A stretch of 41,019 nt of DNA. Source: Streptococcus mitis (GTDB lineage Bacteria > Bacillota > Bacilli > Lactobacillales > Streptococcaceae). Position numbers and translations under genes: made by a program. The stretch covers positions 1 through 41,019 of the forward strand of contig NZ_CAMHZQ010000016.1 of the NCBI RefSeq assembly GCF_946190275.1. The letters run 5' to 3'. The notes beneath the pieces are model-generated. The model was not told the DNA's origin. It saw only the letters and a list, made by a program, of their open reading frames with translations, and did not search any database. Every line of letters starts with the position of its first letter. Within the stretch, counting starts at the first letter, position 1. Of the stretch, positions 19,023 to 27,757 are shown piece after piece.

Positions 19023-19773
19023 ATTGTCTTACTCCATACTGATCTGCTTGTGCAATAGCACGATAAACGAAAGCCTTAGAGCTTTCTACTGCTGGTAAAA
19101 GTTCATCACCTTTAACCAAGTGACTGGCAATGCTAGAGGCAAAGGTACAACCTGCACCAGCATTTTGCCCTTGGATAACAGGATTTTCTAGGACTGTAAA
19201 TTTTTGTCCGTCATAAAAGACATCTACAGCCTTGTCCTGACTAAGTCGATTGCCTCCCTTGATAATGACTGCAGGCGCTCCTAAGTCATGTAATTTCTGA
19301 GCTGCAGCTTTCATGTCTTCCAAGCTTTTGATTTCCTGACCAGCCAATAATTCTGCTTCAGGAAGATTAGGCGTAATCACACTGACATGAGGGAAAAAGC
19401 GAATCAACTCTTGGCAGAGTTCACTAACTGCTACATCGTGCGTTTCCTTGCAGACCAAGACAGGATCCAATACCACAGGCACTCCTGGACGTTGCTTGAT
19501 AAAGTTCAAGGCCTTCTCAGCCACACTGACAGTAGGAAGAAGACCAATCTTAATTCCCCCAAACTCCACATCACGCAAGCTATCCAATTCATGTTGAAAA
19601 ATGGTATCGTCAGTTGGAAAGACCTCAAATCCTTTTTCTGTCAAGGCTGTCAAGCAAGTTACTGCTACAAAGCCATGCAAGCCGTTCAAGGTATAGGTCG
19701 CTAAATCAGCGGACAATCCACCACCACTAAAAATATCATTTCCTGAAAGTGCTAAAATACGATTATTCTTCAT
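19000..19773 (-). CDS. pdxK: Pyridoxal/pyridoxine kinase (ThiD-like PdxK)
   Basis: A 257-residue ribokinase-superfamily kinase. Substrate-site motif [10 protein letters not shown] is at the N-terminus, and the anion-hole and catalytic-base motif [13 protein letters not shown] is near residue 210. The Cys just before TFASS is typical of ThiD-like pyridoxal kinases, and with the neighbouring S component it supports vitamin B6 salvage over HMP-phosphate kinase. The gene overlaps truA by 11 bases upstream and the S-component gene by 23 bases downstream, forming a tight three-gene operon. Confidence 0.85.
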   Translation of the reverse strand: MKNNRILALSGNDIFSGGGLSADLATYTLNGLHGFVAVTCLTALTEKGFEVFPTDDTIFQHELDSLRDVEFGGIKIGLLPTVSVAEKALNFIKQRPGVPVVLDPVLVCKETHDVAVSELCQELIRFFPHVSVITPNLPEAELLAGQEIKSLEDMKAAAQKLHDLGAPAVIIKGGNRLSQDKAVDVFYDGQKFTVLENPVIQGQNAGAGCTFASSIASHLVKGDELLPAVESSKAFVYRAIAQADQYGVRQYEANQNN

Positions 19774-20512
19774 AACGAATCTCCTTTAAATACAAACCAT
19801 TTGGTGCTGCAGTGGGACCTGCAAGTTGCCTGTCCTTTTTCTCCAAGATGAGGTCAATCTGCTCTACTGGCATTCGATTATTTCCGATTTTGAGAAGAGT
19901 CCCCACCATATTGCGAATCTGCTTATACAAGAAACCATTTCCTGAAAATGTAAAGGTCAAAAACTGACCTGTCTCATCCACCTTGAGACTAGCTTCGGTA
20001 ATAGTGCGAACCTTATCCTCCACACTGGTTCCAGATGCTGTAAAGCCTGTGAAATCATGGGTTCCTTCTAGCTTTTTGAGTGCAATCTGCATGCGTTCCA
20101 CATCGAGTGGATAAGGAAAGTGAGTAGCATAGTGACGGCGTATAGGATTTTTAGGACGGCCCCTGTCTACGATAAACTCATAGGTCTTGCTATGCTTGAC
20201 ATAACGGCAATGAAAATCATCCGCCACAAGCTCAATTGAAATCACATCAATATCTTCAGAAGACTGGGTGTCCAAAGCAAAACGGAGCTTCTCCTCATCC
20301 ATTTGATAGGGCAAGTCAAAATGAATAACCTGTCCCAAAGCATGAACCCCACTATCTGTCCTACCAGCACCGTGAACAGTAATGGCTTGCCCTTTATTTA
20401 ACCTGGTCAAGGTTTTTTCAATTTCTTCCTGAACGCTACGCGCATGAGGCTGGCGCTGAAAACCAGAAAAGGCATAACCATCATAGGAAATAGTTGCTTT
20501 GTATCTCGTCAT
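19763..20512 (-). CDS. truA: tRNA pseudouridine(38-40) synthase TruA
   Basis: A 249-residue enzyme making pseudouridine at positions 38-40 of tRNA anticodon arms. The catalytic aspartate is D53 in [24 protein letters not shown] at the N-terminus and [14 protein letters not shown] near the C-terminus are standard TruA motifs. It is the first gene of the truA-pdxK-S-component operon. Confidence 0.96.
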   Translation of the reverse strand: MTRYKATISYDGYAFSGFQRQPHARSVQEEIEKTLTRLNKGQAITVHGAGRTDSGVHALGQVIHFDLPYQMDEEKLRFALDTQSSEDIDVISIELVADDFHCRYVKHSKTYEFIVDRGRPKNPIRRHYATHFPYPLDVERMQIALKKLEGTHDFTGFTASGTSVEDKVRTITEASLKVDETGQFLTFTFSGNGFLYKQIRNMVGTLLKIGNNRMPVEQIDLILEKKDRQLAGPTAAPNGLYLKEIRYEE

Positions 20513-20589
20513 AACTTCTATTTTATCAAGAAATTAGTCTCGTAACAAGCTAGAAAATTTATAATTGTCTGGGTACAAAATTCACAAAA

Positions 20590-20616
20590 AGAAAAACTTA
20601 GGAAACCAATCCTAAG
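20590..20616 (-). terminator. Terminator of the MFS gene
   Basis: On the minus strand CTTAGGA / TCCTAAG is followed by TTTTTC. The stop codon TAG of the gene (20614-20612) sits inside the stem. Confidence 0.85.
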
Positions 20617-21763
20617 CTCTCTTGTGAAGTAGGTACATGACAAAGATAGAGGTTACAATCAACCAAGATCCTAAGATAGCAAAGACCAACATCCCATTGT
20701 GAGTTAGTAAGCCAATTGCACCTAGAACAAATGGGGTCGTAAAGGCTCCGAAACTACAGCCTAATACAGCAAATGAAGTTGCTTGATTGAGGAGTTTAGA
20801 TGGAATTCGTTCAGAGACAAGTTGAAAGACCGTCGTCAAGGCTACACTGTAGGCAAAACCAGCCAGAATGCTTCCTGCCACTACCACCCACAAGGATGGA
20901 GACAAGGCAATCACGATTTGCCCTAAGCCGAAGGTAATACCAGACCAGAGGAGCAATTTTTCCTTAAAGATAGAAATCAAGAAAGAAAAACTCACCCCAG
21001 CCACAATCCCGATCAACTGCATGATACTAAGAACAAAACTAGATAACTGGGCATCTCCAAGTCCTCTTTCCACCATCAAACTTGGAATACGAATAGTAAT
21101 AGCCGTATTGGTACAAACTACAACTGCTGCTTCTATAGCTAGGGTAAAAATCAAGCCTTTCATTTCTCGAGTTAAGTGACTTGCTTCCTTCGCTTTTTTC
21201 TTGACTTCTTTCTTTTCTTTTCCATAAGGGACAAAGAGCAGATAGAGGGTCAGTACCAAAAATCCAGCACTGTAGGCTAGAAAGGTAGCTGTCCAACCAA
21301 AGGCCAACAATTGACCGACTGCCAAGGTAATGAGAGAAGCCCCAACGACCTCTGCAGAACCGCGTAGCCCTAACATCTGAATTCGCGTTTTCCCTTGATA
21401 ACGCTCACTGATGATAGAAATAGCCTTGGCATTGATCATCCCAACTCCCAAACCAAAAAGAATCCGTGTTCCAAAGACAAAGGGATAGGCTTGATACCAA
21501 AATGGAGCCGTTCCACTCAGTGATAAAATCAACAATCCCAAACTAATCTGTAAACGCTCAGGAAATATTTTTTCTAAGAAACCATTTAATAGTAACATCA
21601 TCATGATTCCAAAGGATGGCAAGCTCGCCAAGAGCTCAATTTGTTCCTTAGGATAGCCTTGATAATAGTCAAACATGGCTGGCAGGGCACTCGAGATGGA
21701 AAAGGACGTAATCAAAACGAGGGAGAGAGCCAAAATACTGGCCCGTTCTAAAAATTGTTTCAT
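20612..21763 (-). CDS. MFS transporter, substrate unknown
   Basis: A 383-residue major facilitator protein with twelve predicted membrane segments and a Lys-rich central loop (KEKKEVKKKAKE, around residue 185). ISERYQGKTRIQ after helix 4 resembles the loop of 12-helix drug or sugar exporters, but no substrate-specific motif is recognised. It is monocistronic, with a 16-base perfect palindrome about 40 bases upstream that may be an operator. AAAGAG precedes the ATG. Confidence 0.85.
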   Translation of the reverse strand: MKQFLERASILALSLVLITSFSISSALPAMFDYYQGYPKEQIELLASLPSFGIMMMLLLNGFLEKIFPERLQISLGLLILSLSGTAPFWYQAYPFVFGTRILFGLGVGMINAKAISIISERYQGKTRIQMLGLRGSAEVVGASLITLAVGQLLAFGWTATFLAYSAGFLVLTLYLLFVPYGKEKKEVKKKAKEASHLTREMKGLIFTLAIEAAVVVCTNTAITIRIPSLMVERGLGDAQLSSFVLSIMQLIGIVAGVSFSFLISIFKEKLLLWSGITFGLGQIVIALSPSLWVVVAGSILAGFAYSVALTTVFQLVSERIPSKLLNQATSFAVLGCSFGAFTTPFVLGAIGLLTHNGMLVFAILGSWLIVTSIFVMYLLHKRA

Positions 21764-21801
21764 GAAATCTCTTTCTATATTTCTCTTAATCTTCTACTTT
21801 T

Positions 21802-21817
21802 TTTGATAGTTATCAAA
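21802..21817. promoter_or_regulatory. Palindrome upstream of the MFS gene, possible operator
   Basis: TTTGATA / TATCAAA separated by GT is a perfect 7-bp dyad about 40 bases before the start codon. No T run follows, so it is not a terminator. The regulator is unknown. Confidence 0.45.
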
Positions 21818-21889
21818 CAAGCAAGAAAAGAAGAAGCCTCTTTAGTGTATAGACTCCTTCTTAAACTCGAAAATGAATCCCTTGTGTCT

Positions 21890-21995
21890 TATACTCAATG
21901 AAAATCAAAGAGCAAACTAGGAAGCTAGCCGCAGGCTGTACTTGAGTACGGCAAGGCGAAACTGACGTGGTTTGAATTTGATTTTCGAAGAGTAT
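21890..21995 (-). repeat. BOX element (boxA + boxC, no boxB)
   Basis: A 106-bp repeat with imperfect terminal inverted repeats ATACTC...AAAATCAAA. On the minus strand it reads ATACTCTTCGAAAATC, CGCCTTGCCGTA (boxA, the BOX-PCR primer region), then CTGCGGCTAGCTTCCTAG and TTGATTTTCATTGAGTAT (boxC). The variable boxB units are absent. BOX elements are mobile, non-coding repeats spread through pneumococcus and its relatives. This one begins at the stop codon of the Pr6Pr gene. Confidence 0.8.
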
Positions 21996-22624
21996 TAGGA
22001 TGATTTTCTCTTGATTTGCTTAATAAAGTAGAAGATAAATCCTGCCACCATATAGGCAACAAAGATAATCAGACACCACTTGAACACGACATCCCAACCC
22101 TTGTTCACATTCAAAAAGAAGTAAGGGAAGGGACTGACCTTAGAATTAGGAACATCAAGTTTCAGTACCAAGCCATTAAAAAGAGCAAAAATCATATACA
22201 GCAAGGGTAAAATCGTCCACACAACTGGATCCCAGATTTTGTATTGACCCTGTTTGTCAAAAAAGAGGGTATCTGCTAAAAACCAGAGGGGAACGATATA
22301 GTGGCAAAGGAAATTTTCTAGGGTATAGAAATTAGTCGCAATTGGCGCTAATAGGAAATGGTAAATCACACAGGTAATCATGATACTCATAGTGACTCCA
22401 CCTTTTAAGCGCAAGAGACTTGGCCTTTGCCAATTTTCACCTAAACGGCTCATAACCTTTAGAAGATAGAGCGTAAAAATCGCTACTAACAGATTTGACA
22501 GAACCGTATAATAGAGCAACATCCCAAATCCACCATGCTTGGCGATTTCAAGATAAACTCCCGTAAAAGCCGCTAGAAACAAGAAGATACGGCTATAAAA
22601 TACAAGTTTATAGTGTTTCGACAT
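21995..22624 (-). CDS. Pr6Pr family (FAR-17a/AIG1-like) membrane protein
   Basis: A 209-residue protein with about six membrane helices. The pattern GVYLEIAKHGG...LLYYTVLSNLL, then VIYHFLLAP and LCHYIVPLWFLADTLFF, is typical of the Pr6Pr group. Eukaryotic AIG1/ADTRP relatives are threonine/histidine hydrolases of fatty acid esters, and the intramembrane Thr (TVLSN) and His (LCHYIVP) positions could correspond. Bacterial function is not established. It starts two bases after the phnA stop with no clear ribosome-binding site, so it is probably translationally coupled. Its stop codon TAA abuts the end of the BOX repeat. Confidence 0.8.
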   Translation of the reverse strand: MSKHYKLVFYSRIFLFLAAFTGVYLEIAKHGGFGMLLYYTVLSNLLVAIFTLYLLKVMSRLGENWQRPSLLRLKGGVTMSIMITCVIYHFLLAPIATNFYTLENFLCHYIVPLWFLADTLFFDKQGQYKIWDPVVWTILPLLYMIFALFNGLVLKLDVPNSKVSPFPYFFLNVNKGWDVVFKWCLIIFVAYMVAGFIFYFIKQIKRKSS

Positions 22625-22626
22625 GC

Positions 22627-22965
22627 TTAAATTTTTTTCACAAACTCTGATTTGAGCTTCATGGCACCAAAGCCATCAATTTTACAGTCGATATTGTGGT
22701 CGCCTTCTACGATGCGGATATTCTTCACGCGCGTCCCTTGTTTCAAATCTTTTGGCGCACCTTTTACTTTCAAATCCTTGATGAGGGTTACAGTATCACC
22801 GTCAGCCAATTTATTCCCGTTGGCATCGATAGCAACAAGGCCCTCTTCTATATCTGCAACTTCAGCAGGATTCCACTCATAAGCACACTCTGGGCAAACC
22901 AGTAGGGCACCGTCTTCGTAGACATACTCTGAGTTACATTTTGGGCAATTTGGTAGGTTGTTCAT
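22627..22965 (-). CDS. phnA: PhnA/YjdM family zinc-ribbon protein
   Basis: A 112-residue protein. The N-terminal zinc ribbon has C7-x2-C10 and C24-x2-C27, followed by the PhnA C-terminal domain ([23 protein letters not shown]) with an SH3-like fold. The family is named after a phosphonate operon, but there are no phosphonate genes here and the cellular role is unclear. AAGGAGAAACC precedes the ATG. First gene of a pair with the Pr6Pr gene. Confidence 0.9.
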   Translation of the reverse strand: MNNLPNCPKCNSEYVYEDGALLVCPECAYEWNPAEVADIEEGLVAIDANGNKLADGDTVTLIKDLKVKGAPKDLKQGTRVKNIRIVEGDHNIDCKIDGFGAMKLKSEFVKKI

Positions 22966-23058
22966 GGTTTCTCCTTATCATCATTCACTATTCTTTGAAA
23001 ATCAAAATTTCTCGAACAGCAACTATTATACCTTAAAATCAGCATTTTGACAAATATA

Positions 23059-23088
23059 GAAAAAAACCGATATCAATCTATCGGCTTT
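23059..23088 (-). terminator. Terminator of the LysM-protein/cmk operon
   Basis: On the minus strand CCGATA / TATCGG with loop GATTGA, followed by T7, starting 12 bases after the cmk stop. Confidence 0.85.
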
Positions 23089-23095
23089 TCTACAT

Positions 23096-23767
23096 CTACA
23101 TTCTTTTTTCAGCTTCTGCTTTGATTTTTTCAACTACTTCTTGAATGTTCAAGCCAGTTGTATCAAGGTAGACAGCATCCTCTGCTTGTTTGAGAGGTGA
23201 AGTCTCACGATGACTATCCTTGTAGTCACGCGCAGCAATTTCCTCTTTTAGGGTTTCAAGGTCTGTTTCAATTCCCTTAGCAATATTTTCCTTGTAACGG
23301 CGTTCTGCTCTCTCATCAACAGAAGCTACTAGGAAAATTTTCAATTCTGCTTGTGGCAATACAACAGTCCCAATATCGCGACCGTCCATGACAATCCCAC
23401 CTTGCTGGGCAATCTCTTGTTGGAGGGAAACTAGTTTCTCACGTACTTGAGGAATTGCTGCAATAGCAGAAACATGATTGGTTACTTCATTTTCACGGAT
23501 AGGATGGGTAATATCCACATCTCCTACAAAGACAAGTTGTTCTCCAGTTTCTGAACGTCCAAAACTGATTGGATGCTGGTCCAATAAGGCTAAAAGCTCC
23601 TCAATCTCTTCCACTCCTAACTGGTTCTTGAGAGCCATATAGGTCGTCGCACGATACATAGCACCTGTATCTAGGTAGGTGTATCCAAAATCCTTGGCAA
23701 TAATCTTTGCGACCGTACTCTTACCACTTGAAGCAGGGCCGTCAATAGCAATTTGAATTGTTTTCAT
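23096..23767 (-). CDS. cmk: Cytidylate kinase
   Basis: A 223-residue (d)CMP kinase of pyrimidine nucleotide salvage. The P-loop GPASSGKST is at residues 10-18, [10 protein letters not shown] follows, and [12 protein letters not shown] and the lid region with DERAERRY are intact. AGGAG precedes the ATG, 8 bases after the stop of the LysM-protein gene, so the two share a transcript. Confidence 0.96.
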   Translation of the reverse strand: MKTIQIAIDGPASSGKSTVAKIIAKDFGYTYLDTGAMYRATTYMALKNQLGVEEIEELLALLDQHPISFGRSETGEQLVFVGDVDITHPIRENEVTNHVSAIAAIPQVREKLVSLQQEIAQQGGIVMDGRDIGTVVLPQAELKIFLVASVDERAERRYKENIAKGIETDLETLKEEIAARDYKDSHRETSPLKQAEDAVYLDTTGLNIQEVVEKIKAEAEKRM

Positions 23768-23775
23768 ATCAACTC

Positions 23776-24246
23776 CTATTTTATTTTGACAACATCACCT
23801 GGATTAGCAAACCAAGACCCTGTAGCCATATGCCCAGGATTTAAGGCTTCTAACTGGGCAATCGAAATCCCAGCGCGAGCTGCAATGGCTGCTTCTCCTT
23901 CTCCAGCTAAGACTTTTGTCGTCCCTTCTGGATCTGTAGCTTCCTCCGAGTGTTCAGAAGAAGATTCTGAACTCTGTTCAGGCTGGGAACTACTAGAAGA
24001 TGAAATCTGTACTACATTTGCGTCTGAATCGTGAAAATCTTTCAAGGCTGCTGTGCGATTACTCCCACCCGATGATAGATAGATGAGAACAATAATCATT
24101 ACCACCACAATTACAAAGAAAATACTGGCTAGGATCGTCAAGACACGATTGGCCACTACATCTCTACCTTGAGTTCTCTTACGACGTTCTGATCTTGTTT
24201 CTTCTTGATTTTCATAAATATCTTCTTGCCACGGTTCTTTTGCCAT
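23776..24246 (-). CDS. SAG1386/EF1546-type membrane-anchored LysM protein
   Basis: A 156-residue protein. A charged cytoplasmic N-terminus (about 33 residues, RRKRTQGRD) precedes one hydrophobic segment ([20 protein letters not shown]). A Ser/Glu-rich spacer follows ([19 protein letters not shown]), then a C-terminal LysM-like module ([16 protein letters not shown]...[21 protein letters not shown]). The topology suggests an anchored protein whose LysM contacts peptidoglycan. Its place ahead of cmk is conserved in lactic streptococci as I recall. Function unknown. Confidence 0.85.
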   Translation of the reverse strand: MAKEPWQEDIYENQEETRSERRKRTQGRDVVANRVLTILASIFFVIVVVMIIVLIYLSSGGSNRTAALKDFHDSDANVVQISSSSSSQPEQSSESSSEHSEEATDPEGTTKVLAGEGEAAIAARAGISIAQLEALNPGHMATGSWFANPGDVVKIK

Positions 24247-24256
24247 ACCCTACTCC

Positions 24257-24285
24257 TTGTTTTTTTTTACTTTTCTTATTACAAT
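24257..24285 (+). promoter_or_regulatory. Promoter of the ferredoxin gene, start-codon proximal
   Basis: TTGTTT (24257-24262), 17 bases, TACAAT (24280-24285), then six bases to the ATG. The divergent LysM-protein gene starts only 45 bases away. Confidence 0.65.
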
Positions 24286-24291
24286 ATAAAT

Positions 24292-24498
24292 ATGAAAATC
24301 ACACTTATACCTGAACGATGTATCGCCTGTGGGCTTTGCCAAACTTATTCTGATTTATTTGATTACCACGATAATGGAATCGTGCGTTTTTACGATGACC
24401 CCGACCAACTGGAAAAAGAAATTTCTCCTAGTCAGGATGTCTTAGAGGCTGTTAAAAATTGCCCAACTCGTGCCCTGATTGGAAACCAGGAAACCTAA
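24292..24498 (+). CDS. 4Fe-4S ferredoxin
   Basis: A 68-residue single-cluster ferredoxin: C10, C13 and C16 in CIACGLC and C57 in NCPTRAL. The second cluster site of 2[4Fe-4S] ferredoxins is lacking and replaced by an acidic stretch. It probably carries electrons for cytosolic redox enzymes; the partner is not evident here. The start is set at 24292, where the family sequence MKITLIPERCIACG begins. The upstream open extension to 24205 crosses the promoter and encodes a hydrophobic sequence unlike ferredoxins. There is no Shine-Dalgarno sequence. Confidence 0.9.
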   Translation: MKITLIPERCIACGLCQTYSDLFDYHDNGIVRFYDDPDQLEKEISPSQDVLEAVKNCPTRALIGNQET

Positions 24499-24548
24499 AT
24501 CAATGGCGATAATCCACTCCCTCTAGTTTAGCACATTTCCATGTAAAA

Positions 24549-25514
24549 TTATAGTCTTTTCACTTTATTTTTTTCTGTAAAATTAGGAAGATCACTTTTT
24601 TCTTTGATGAGATAAAGTGGTCTTTTTTTAGTCTCTAGATAAATCTTACTGATATACTTGCCGAGAATCCCAATGGTCAAGAGTTGGATTCCCCCAAGAA
24701 AGAGAATAACAGCCATCAGAGATGTCCAACCTGATGTCGGATTGCCCAAAATGAGAGTCCGAACCACAACAAAAAAGGTCATAAGCAGAGAAATGAAACA
24801 AGATAGGAGACCAGCCACAAAGGCGATAATCAAGGGAAAATCTGAAAAATTAACAATCCCTTCAATGGAGTAGAAAAAGAGTTGCCTAAAACTCCAACTG
24901 GTCTTGCCAGCCTGCCTTTCGACATTTGGATAGTCCAAATAGTAGGTTTTGAAACCGACCCAGGCAAAGAGTCCCTTAGAAAAACGATTGGACTCGGTCA
25001 AAGCTAAAATGGCATCGACCACAGACCGTCTCATCATGCGAAAATCACGGACACCTGAGGGCAAGGCTACTGGACTGATTTTTTGCATAAGGCGGTAAAA
25101 GATATCAGCACAGAAACTACGAAAGAAGGGTTCTCCCTCCCGACTGGTTCTCCGTGTTCCTACGCAGTCCAAATCTGCATTTTGGTCTAGTAAGTTTTTC
25201 ATCTCAAGCAACATACTAGGAGGATCTTGGAGGTCTGCATCCATTACCACCACCAGATCTCCTGTCGCATATTGCAAACCTGCATAGAGGGCTGCTTCTT
25301 TCCCAAAATTTCGTGAGAAAGAAATATAATGCACTGCCGAATTTTGCTCCCGATAGGCCTTTAAGAGTTCCAAGGTTCCATCACTCGATCCATCATCGAC
25401 AAAGACATACTCGATTTCTGCTCCCAAATCAAGAATCAAATCTTCCAAAGCCTGATAAAAAAGAGGAAGTACTTCCTCTTCGTTTAGACAGGGGACAATG
25501 ATTGACATCACCAT
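24549..25514 (-). CDS. GT2 glycosyltransferase of the DPM1/GtrB (polyprenyl-phosphate) type
   Basis: A 321-residue membrane-bound transferase. An N-terminal GT-A domain shows MSIIVPCLNEEE, VDDGSSDGT and the metal-binding VMDADLQDP. Two C-terminal membrane helices follow (about residues 230-300), the layout of enzymes that load glucose or another sugar on undecaprenyl phosphate. It follows galE with a one-base gap, which suggests UDP-Gal or UDP-Glc as donor and a role in lipid-linked sugar supply for wall, teichoic acid or glycolipid decoration. No flippase gene is adjacent. Start is ATG 25514 or ATG 25508; neither has a strong ribosome-binding site. The frame extends further into galE but without similarity to the family. 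Confidence 0.85.
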   Translation of the reverse strand: MVMSIIVPCLNEEEVLPLFYQALEDLILDLGAEIEYVFVDDGSSDGTLELLKAYREQNSAVHYISFSRNFGKEAALYAGLQYATGDLVVVMDADLQDPPSMLLEMKNLLDQNADLDCVGTRRTSREGEPFFRSFCADIFYRLMQKISPVALPSGVRDFRMMRRSVVDAILALTESNRFSKGLFAWVGFKTYYLDYPNVERQAGKTSWSFRQLFFYSIEGIVNFSDFPLIIAFVAGLLSCFISLLMTFFVVVRTLILGNPTSGWTSLMAVILFLGGIQLLTIGILGKYISKIYLETKKRPLYLIKEKSDLPNFTEKNKVKRL

Positions 25515-25515
25515 A

Positions 25516-26535
25516 TTAGTCTTCAAATCCATTTGGATGCTTACTTTGCCAACGCCATGCATCTTCACACATTTGGGTGATGCCGAGTTCTGCTTCCCAG
25601 CCGAGTTCTGCTTTGGCTTTTGCAGGATCTGAATAACAGGCTGCGATATCACCTGGGCGACGGTCTACGATGCGGTAAGGAATTGGACGTCCCACTGCTT
25701 TTTCCATGTTTTGGATAATTTCAAGAACTGAGTAACCTTTCCCTGTTCCAAGGTTATAAACGTTTAGACCTGATCCTTTTTGGATTTTTTTCAGAGCTGC
25801 AACGTGACCTTTAGCCAAGTCAACAACGTGGATATAGTCACGAACACCAGTTCCGTCTTCCGTATCGTAATCGTCTCCGAACACTTGCACCTGCTCTAAT
25901 TTTCCAACGGCTACTTGCGTCACATATGGCAAGAGATTGTTTGGAATACCATTTGGATTTTCTCCTAGGTCTCCACTTTCATGAGCTCCGATTGGGTTGA
26001 AATAACGAAGCAAGACCACATTCCATTCTGAGTCTGCTTTGTAAATATCGGTCAAAATTTCCTCAAGCATAAGCTTAGTACGACCATATGGGTTGGTCAC
26101 TGAAAGTGGGAAATCTTCCAAGATTGGCACTGTGTGCGGATCCCCGTAAACTGTCGCAGAAGAACTGAAAATAATGTTTTTACAGTTGTTTTCTTCCATG
26201 ACCTTCAAAAGACTAACAGTTCCAGCGATATTGTTGTCATAGTAGGCAAGAGGAATACGGGTAGATTCACCAACAGCCTTCAAGCCAGCAAAGTGAATGA
26301 CACCTGTTGGTTCTTCTTGTTTGAAAATGTCTCTGAGGGTATCTGTATCACGGATGTCAGCTTCATAAAAAGGAATTTCAACTCCTGTAATTCTCTCAAC
26401 AACTTCTAAACTTTTACGGTTACTATTAACAAGGTTATCCACCACAACAACCTGATGACCTGCTTGGATTAACTCAATAACAGTGTGGGTTCCAATAAAA
26501 CCTGCCCCACCCGTTACCAAAATCTTTTCTTGCAT
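25516..26535 (-). CDS. galE: UDP-glucose 4-epimerase
   Basis: A 339-residue extended short-chain dehydrogenase that interconverts UDP-glucose and UDP-galactose. The NAD-binding GGAGFIG is at the N-terminus. The catalytic Ser is in FSSSATVYG, and the Tyr/Lys pair in NPYGRTK. Length and the C-terminal WEAELG...DAWRWQSKHPNGF fit GalE. Not next to galK/galT, so it likely serves polysaccharide or glycolipid synthesis with the coupled GT2 gene rather than the Leloir pathway alone. Confidence 0.95.
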   Translation of the reverse strand: MQEKILVTGGAGFIGTHTVIELIQAGHQVVVVDNLVNSNRKSLEVVERITGVEIPFYEADIRDTDTLRDIFKQEEPTGVIHFAGLKAVGESTRIPLAYYDNNIAGTVSLLKVMEENNCKNIIFSSSATVYGDPHTVPILEDFPLSVTNPYGRTKLMLEEILTDIYKADSEWNVVLLRYFNPIGAHESGDLGENPNGIPNNLLPYVTQVAVGKLEQVQVFGDDYDTEDGTGVRDYIHVVDLAKGHVAALKKIQKGSGLNVYNLGTGKGYSVLEIIQNMEKAVGRPIPYRIVDRRPGDIAACYSDPAKAKAELGWEAELGITQMCEDAWRWQSKHPNGFED

Positions 26536-26568
26536 CTTCTTTCCTCGATTCTCGGATTATTTTTTCTT

Positions 26569-26597
26569 ATTTTACCATTTTTGATAGGGAATGTCAT
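26569..26597 (-). promoter_or_regulatory. Promoter of galE-GT2
   Basis: On the minus strand ATGACA, 17 bases, TGG-TAAAAT (extended -10). It starts a new transcript after the DAO-type oxidase gene. Confidence 0.65.
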
Positions 26598-26637
26598 TTG
26601 CCATCCTAGAGGGTAGGATAAAATTTCAGTAAAATGC

Positions 26638-27741
26638 TTATTCGCTTTTTAGTCGTTTGACATAGTTTTCAATTGGGTAGTTTACTGGGTCCAAGGTCAA
26701 TTTCTTGCCTTGGATCAGTTGGGCTAGATGGTAGCCAATGATAGGACCCGTTGTGAGGCCTGATGAACCTAGTCCACTAGCTGCATAGACACCTGCCAAT
26801 TCTGGCACCTCTCCAAAGAAAGGAGAGAAATTACTGGTATAGGCACGGATTCCCACACGTTCACCAGATGATTTCGCTTCTGCCAAGGTTGGGTAGTGAG
26901 GCAAGGCTGCCTCCTCCATTTTCTGGAGTAAAGTTTCATCTACCGTCAAATCAAATCCCATGTCATTTTCATGAGTAGCACCTAAGGACAATTTCCCACC
27001 TGCAAAAGGAATCAAATCCCACTCCCCTTCTGGCATAACCACAGGGGAAGCTTCCATGTCTTGGGCAAGCCTATAATCTCGGAGTTGTCCTTTTTGGGGA
27101 CGGACATCCACAGCATAACCCAAGGGTTCTAACAAGTCACCCAACCAAGCTCCCGTCGCCAAAATAACCTGCTCAAACACCTCTTCGCCAATTTGGTAGC
27201 CTGATGCTAAAGGTGTCAGAGTTACTTTTTCTTTGACCAGCTTGACCTGACTGGCTTCCAGCAAACGAGTCACTAAAAGTTTGCCATCTACTCTCGCTCC
27301 ACCAGAAGCATAGAGCAGACGGTCAAATCCCTGCAAACCAGGGAATAATTCGTTAGCTGATGCTTGGTCCAGAATGGCTAACCGGCCTATCAAAGGAGAT
27401 TCTTCTCTACGCTGGAGGGCTAGTTGATAGAGTTCTTCCAACTTAGTTTCATCCTTTTTCAGGAGAAAGACTCCCGAACGCTGGTAAAAGTCGATTTCTT
27501 GTCCTGACTTCTCTAAATCAGCTAATAAATCCACATAAAAGTCAGCCCCCAAGCGCGCCATTTTGTACCAGGCTTTATTGCGGCGTTTGGAAAACCAGGG
27601 GCTGATAATTCCTGCTGCGGCCTTGGTAGCCTGACCTTGTCCATGGTCAAAGACGGTCACCTCTAGGTCACTTTCTTTCGAGAGGTAGTAGGTAGCTGTT
27701 GCACCTACAATCCCTGCTCCAATAATGGCAACTTTTTTCAT
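26638..27741 (-). CDS. FAD-dependent oxidoreductase, DAO (glycine/D-amino acid oxidase) family
   Basis: A 367-residue cytosolic flavoprotein. The Rossmann motif VAIIGAGIVGATATYYL is at the N-terminus. KAAAGIISPWFSKRRN follows, then VILATGAWLGDLL, and the C-terminal GVYAASGLGSSGLTTGPIIG FAD contact. Substrate not evident; amine or D-amino acid oxidation is the family role. I start at the ATG at 27741, 8 bases after AAGG; the GTG three codons upstream touches the ribosome-binding site. It lies 16 bases after nif3, in a trmK-nif3-DAO run. Confidence 0.87.
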   Translation of the reverse strand: MKKVAIIGAGIVGATATYYLSKESDLEVTVFDHGQGQATKAAAGIISPWFSKRRNKAWYKMARLGADFYVDLLADLEKSGQEIDFYQRSGVFLLKKDETKLEELYQLALQRREESPLIGRLAILDQASANELFPGLQGFDRLLYASGGARVDGKLLVTRLLEASQVKLVKEKVTLTPLASGYQIGEEVFEQVILATGAWLGDLLEPLGYAVDVRPQKGQLRDYRLAQDMEASPVVMPEGEWDLIPFAGGKLSLGATHENDMGFDLTVDETLLQKMEEAALPHYPTLAEAKSSGERVGIRAYTSNFSPFFGEVPELAGVYAASGLGSSGLTTGPIIGYHLAQLIQGKKLTLDPVNYPIENYVKRLKSE

Positions 27742-27757
27742 TGTCTTCACCTTCTAA

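Noticed and set aside
24205..24291. Longer ferredoxin start
   Set aside because: The extension overlaps the divergent LysM gene and the promoter, and reads as hydrophobic non-ferredoxin sequence.
25515..25652. Longer GT2 start inside galE
   Set aside because: The extension is an out-of-frame reading of galE and adds nothing like the family.
26600..26640. ATCCTA/TAGGAT hairpin between the DAO oxidase gene and galE as a terminator
   Set aside because: The stem is short and no T run follows on the minus strand.
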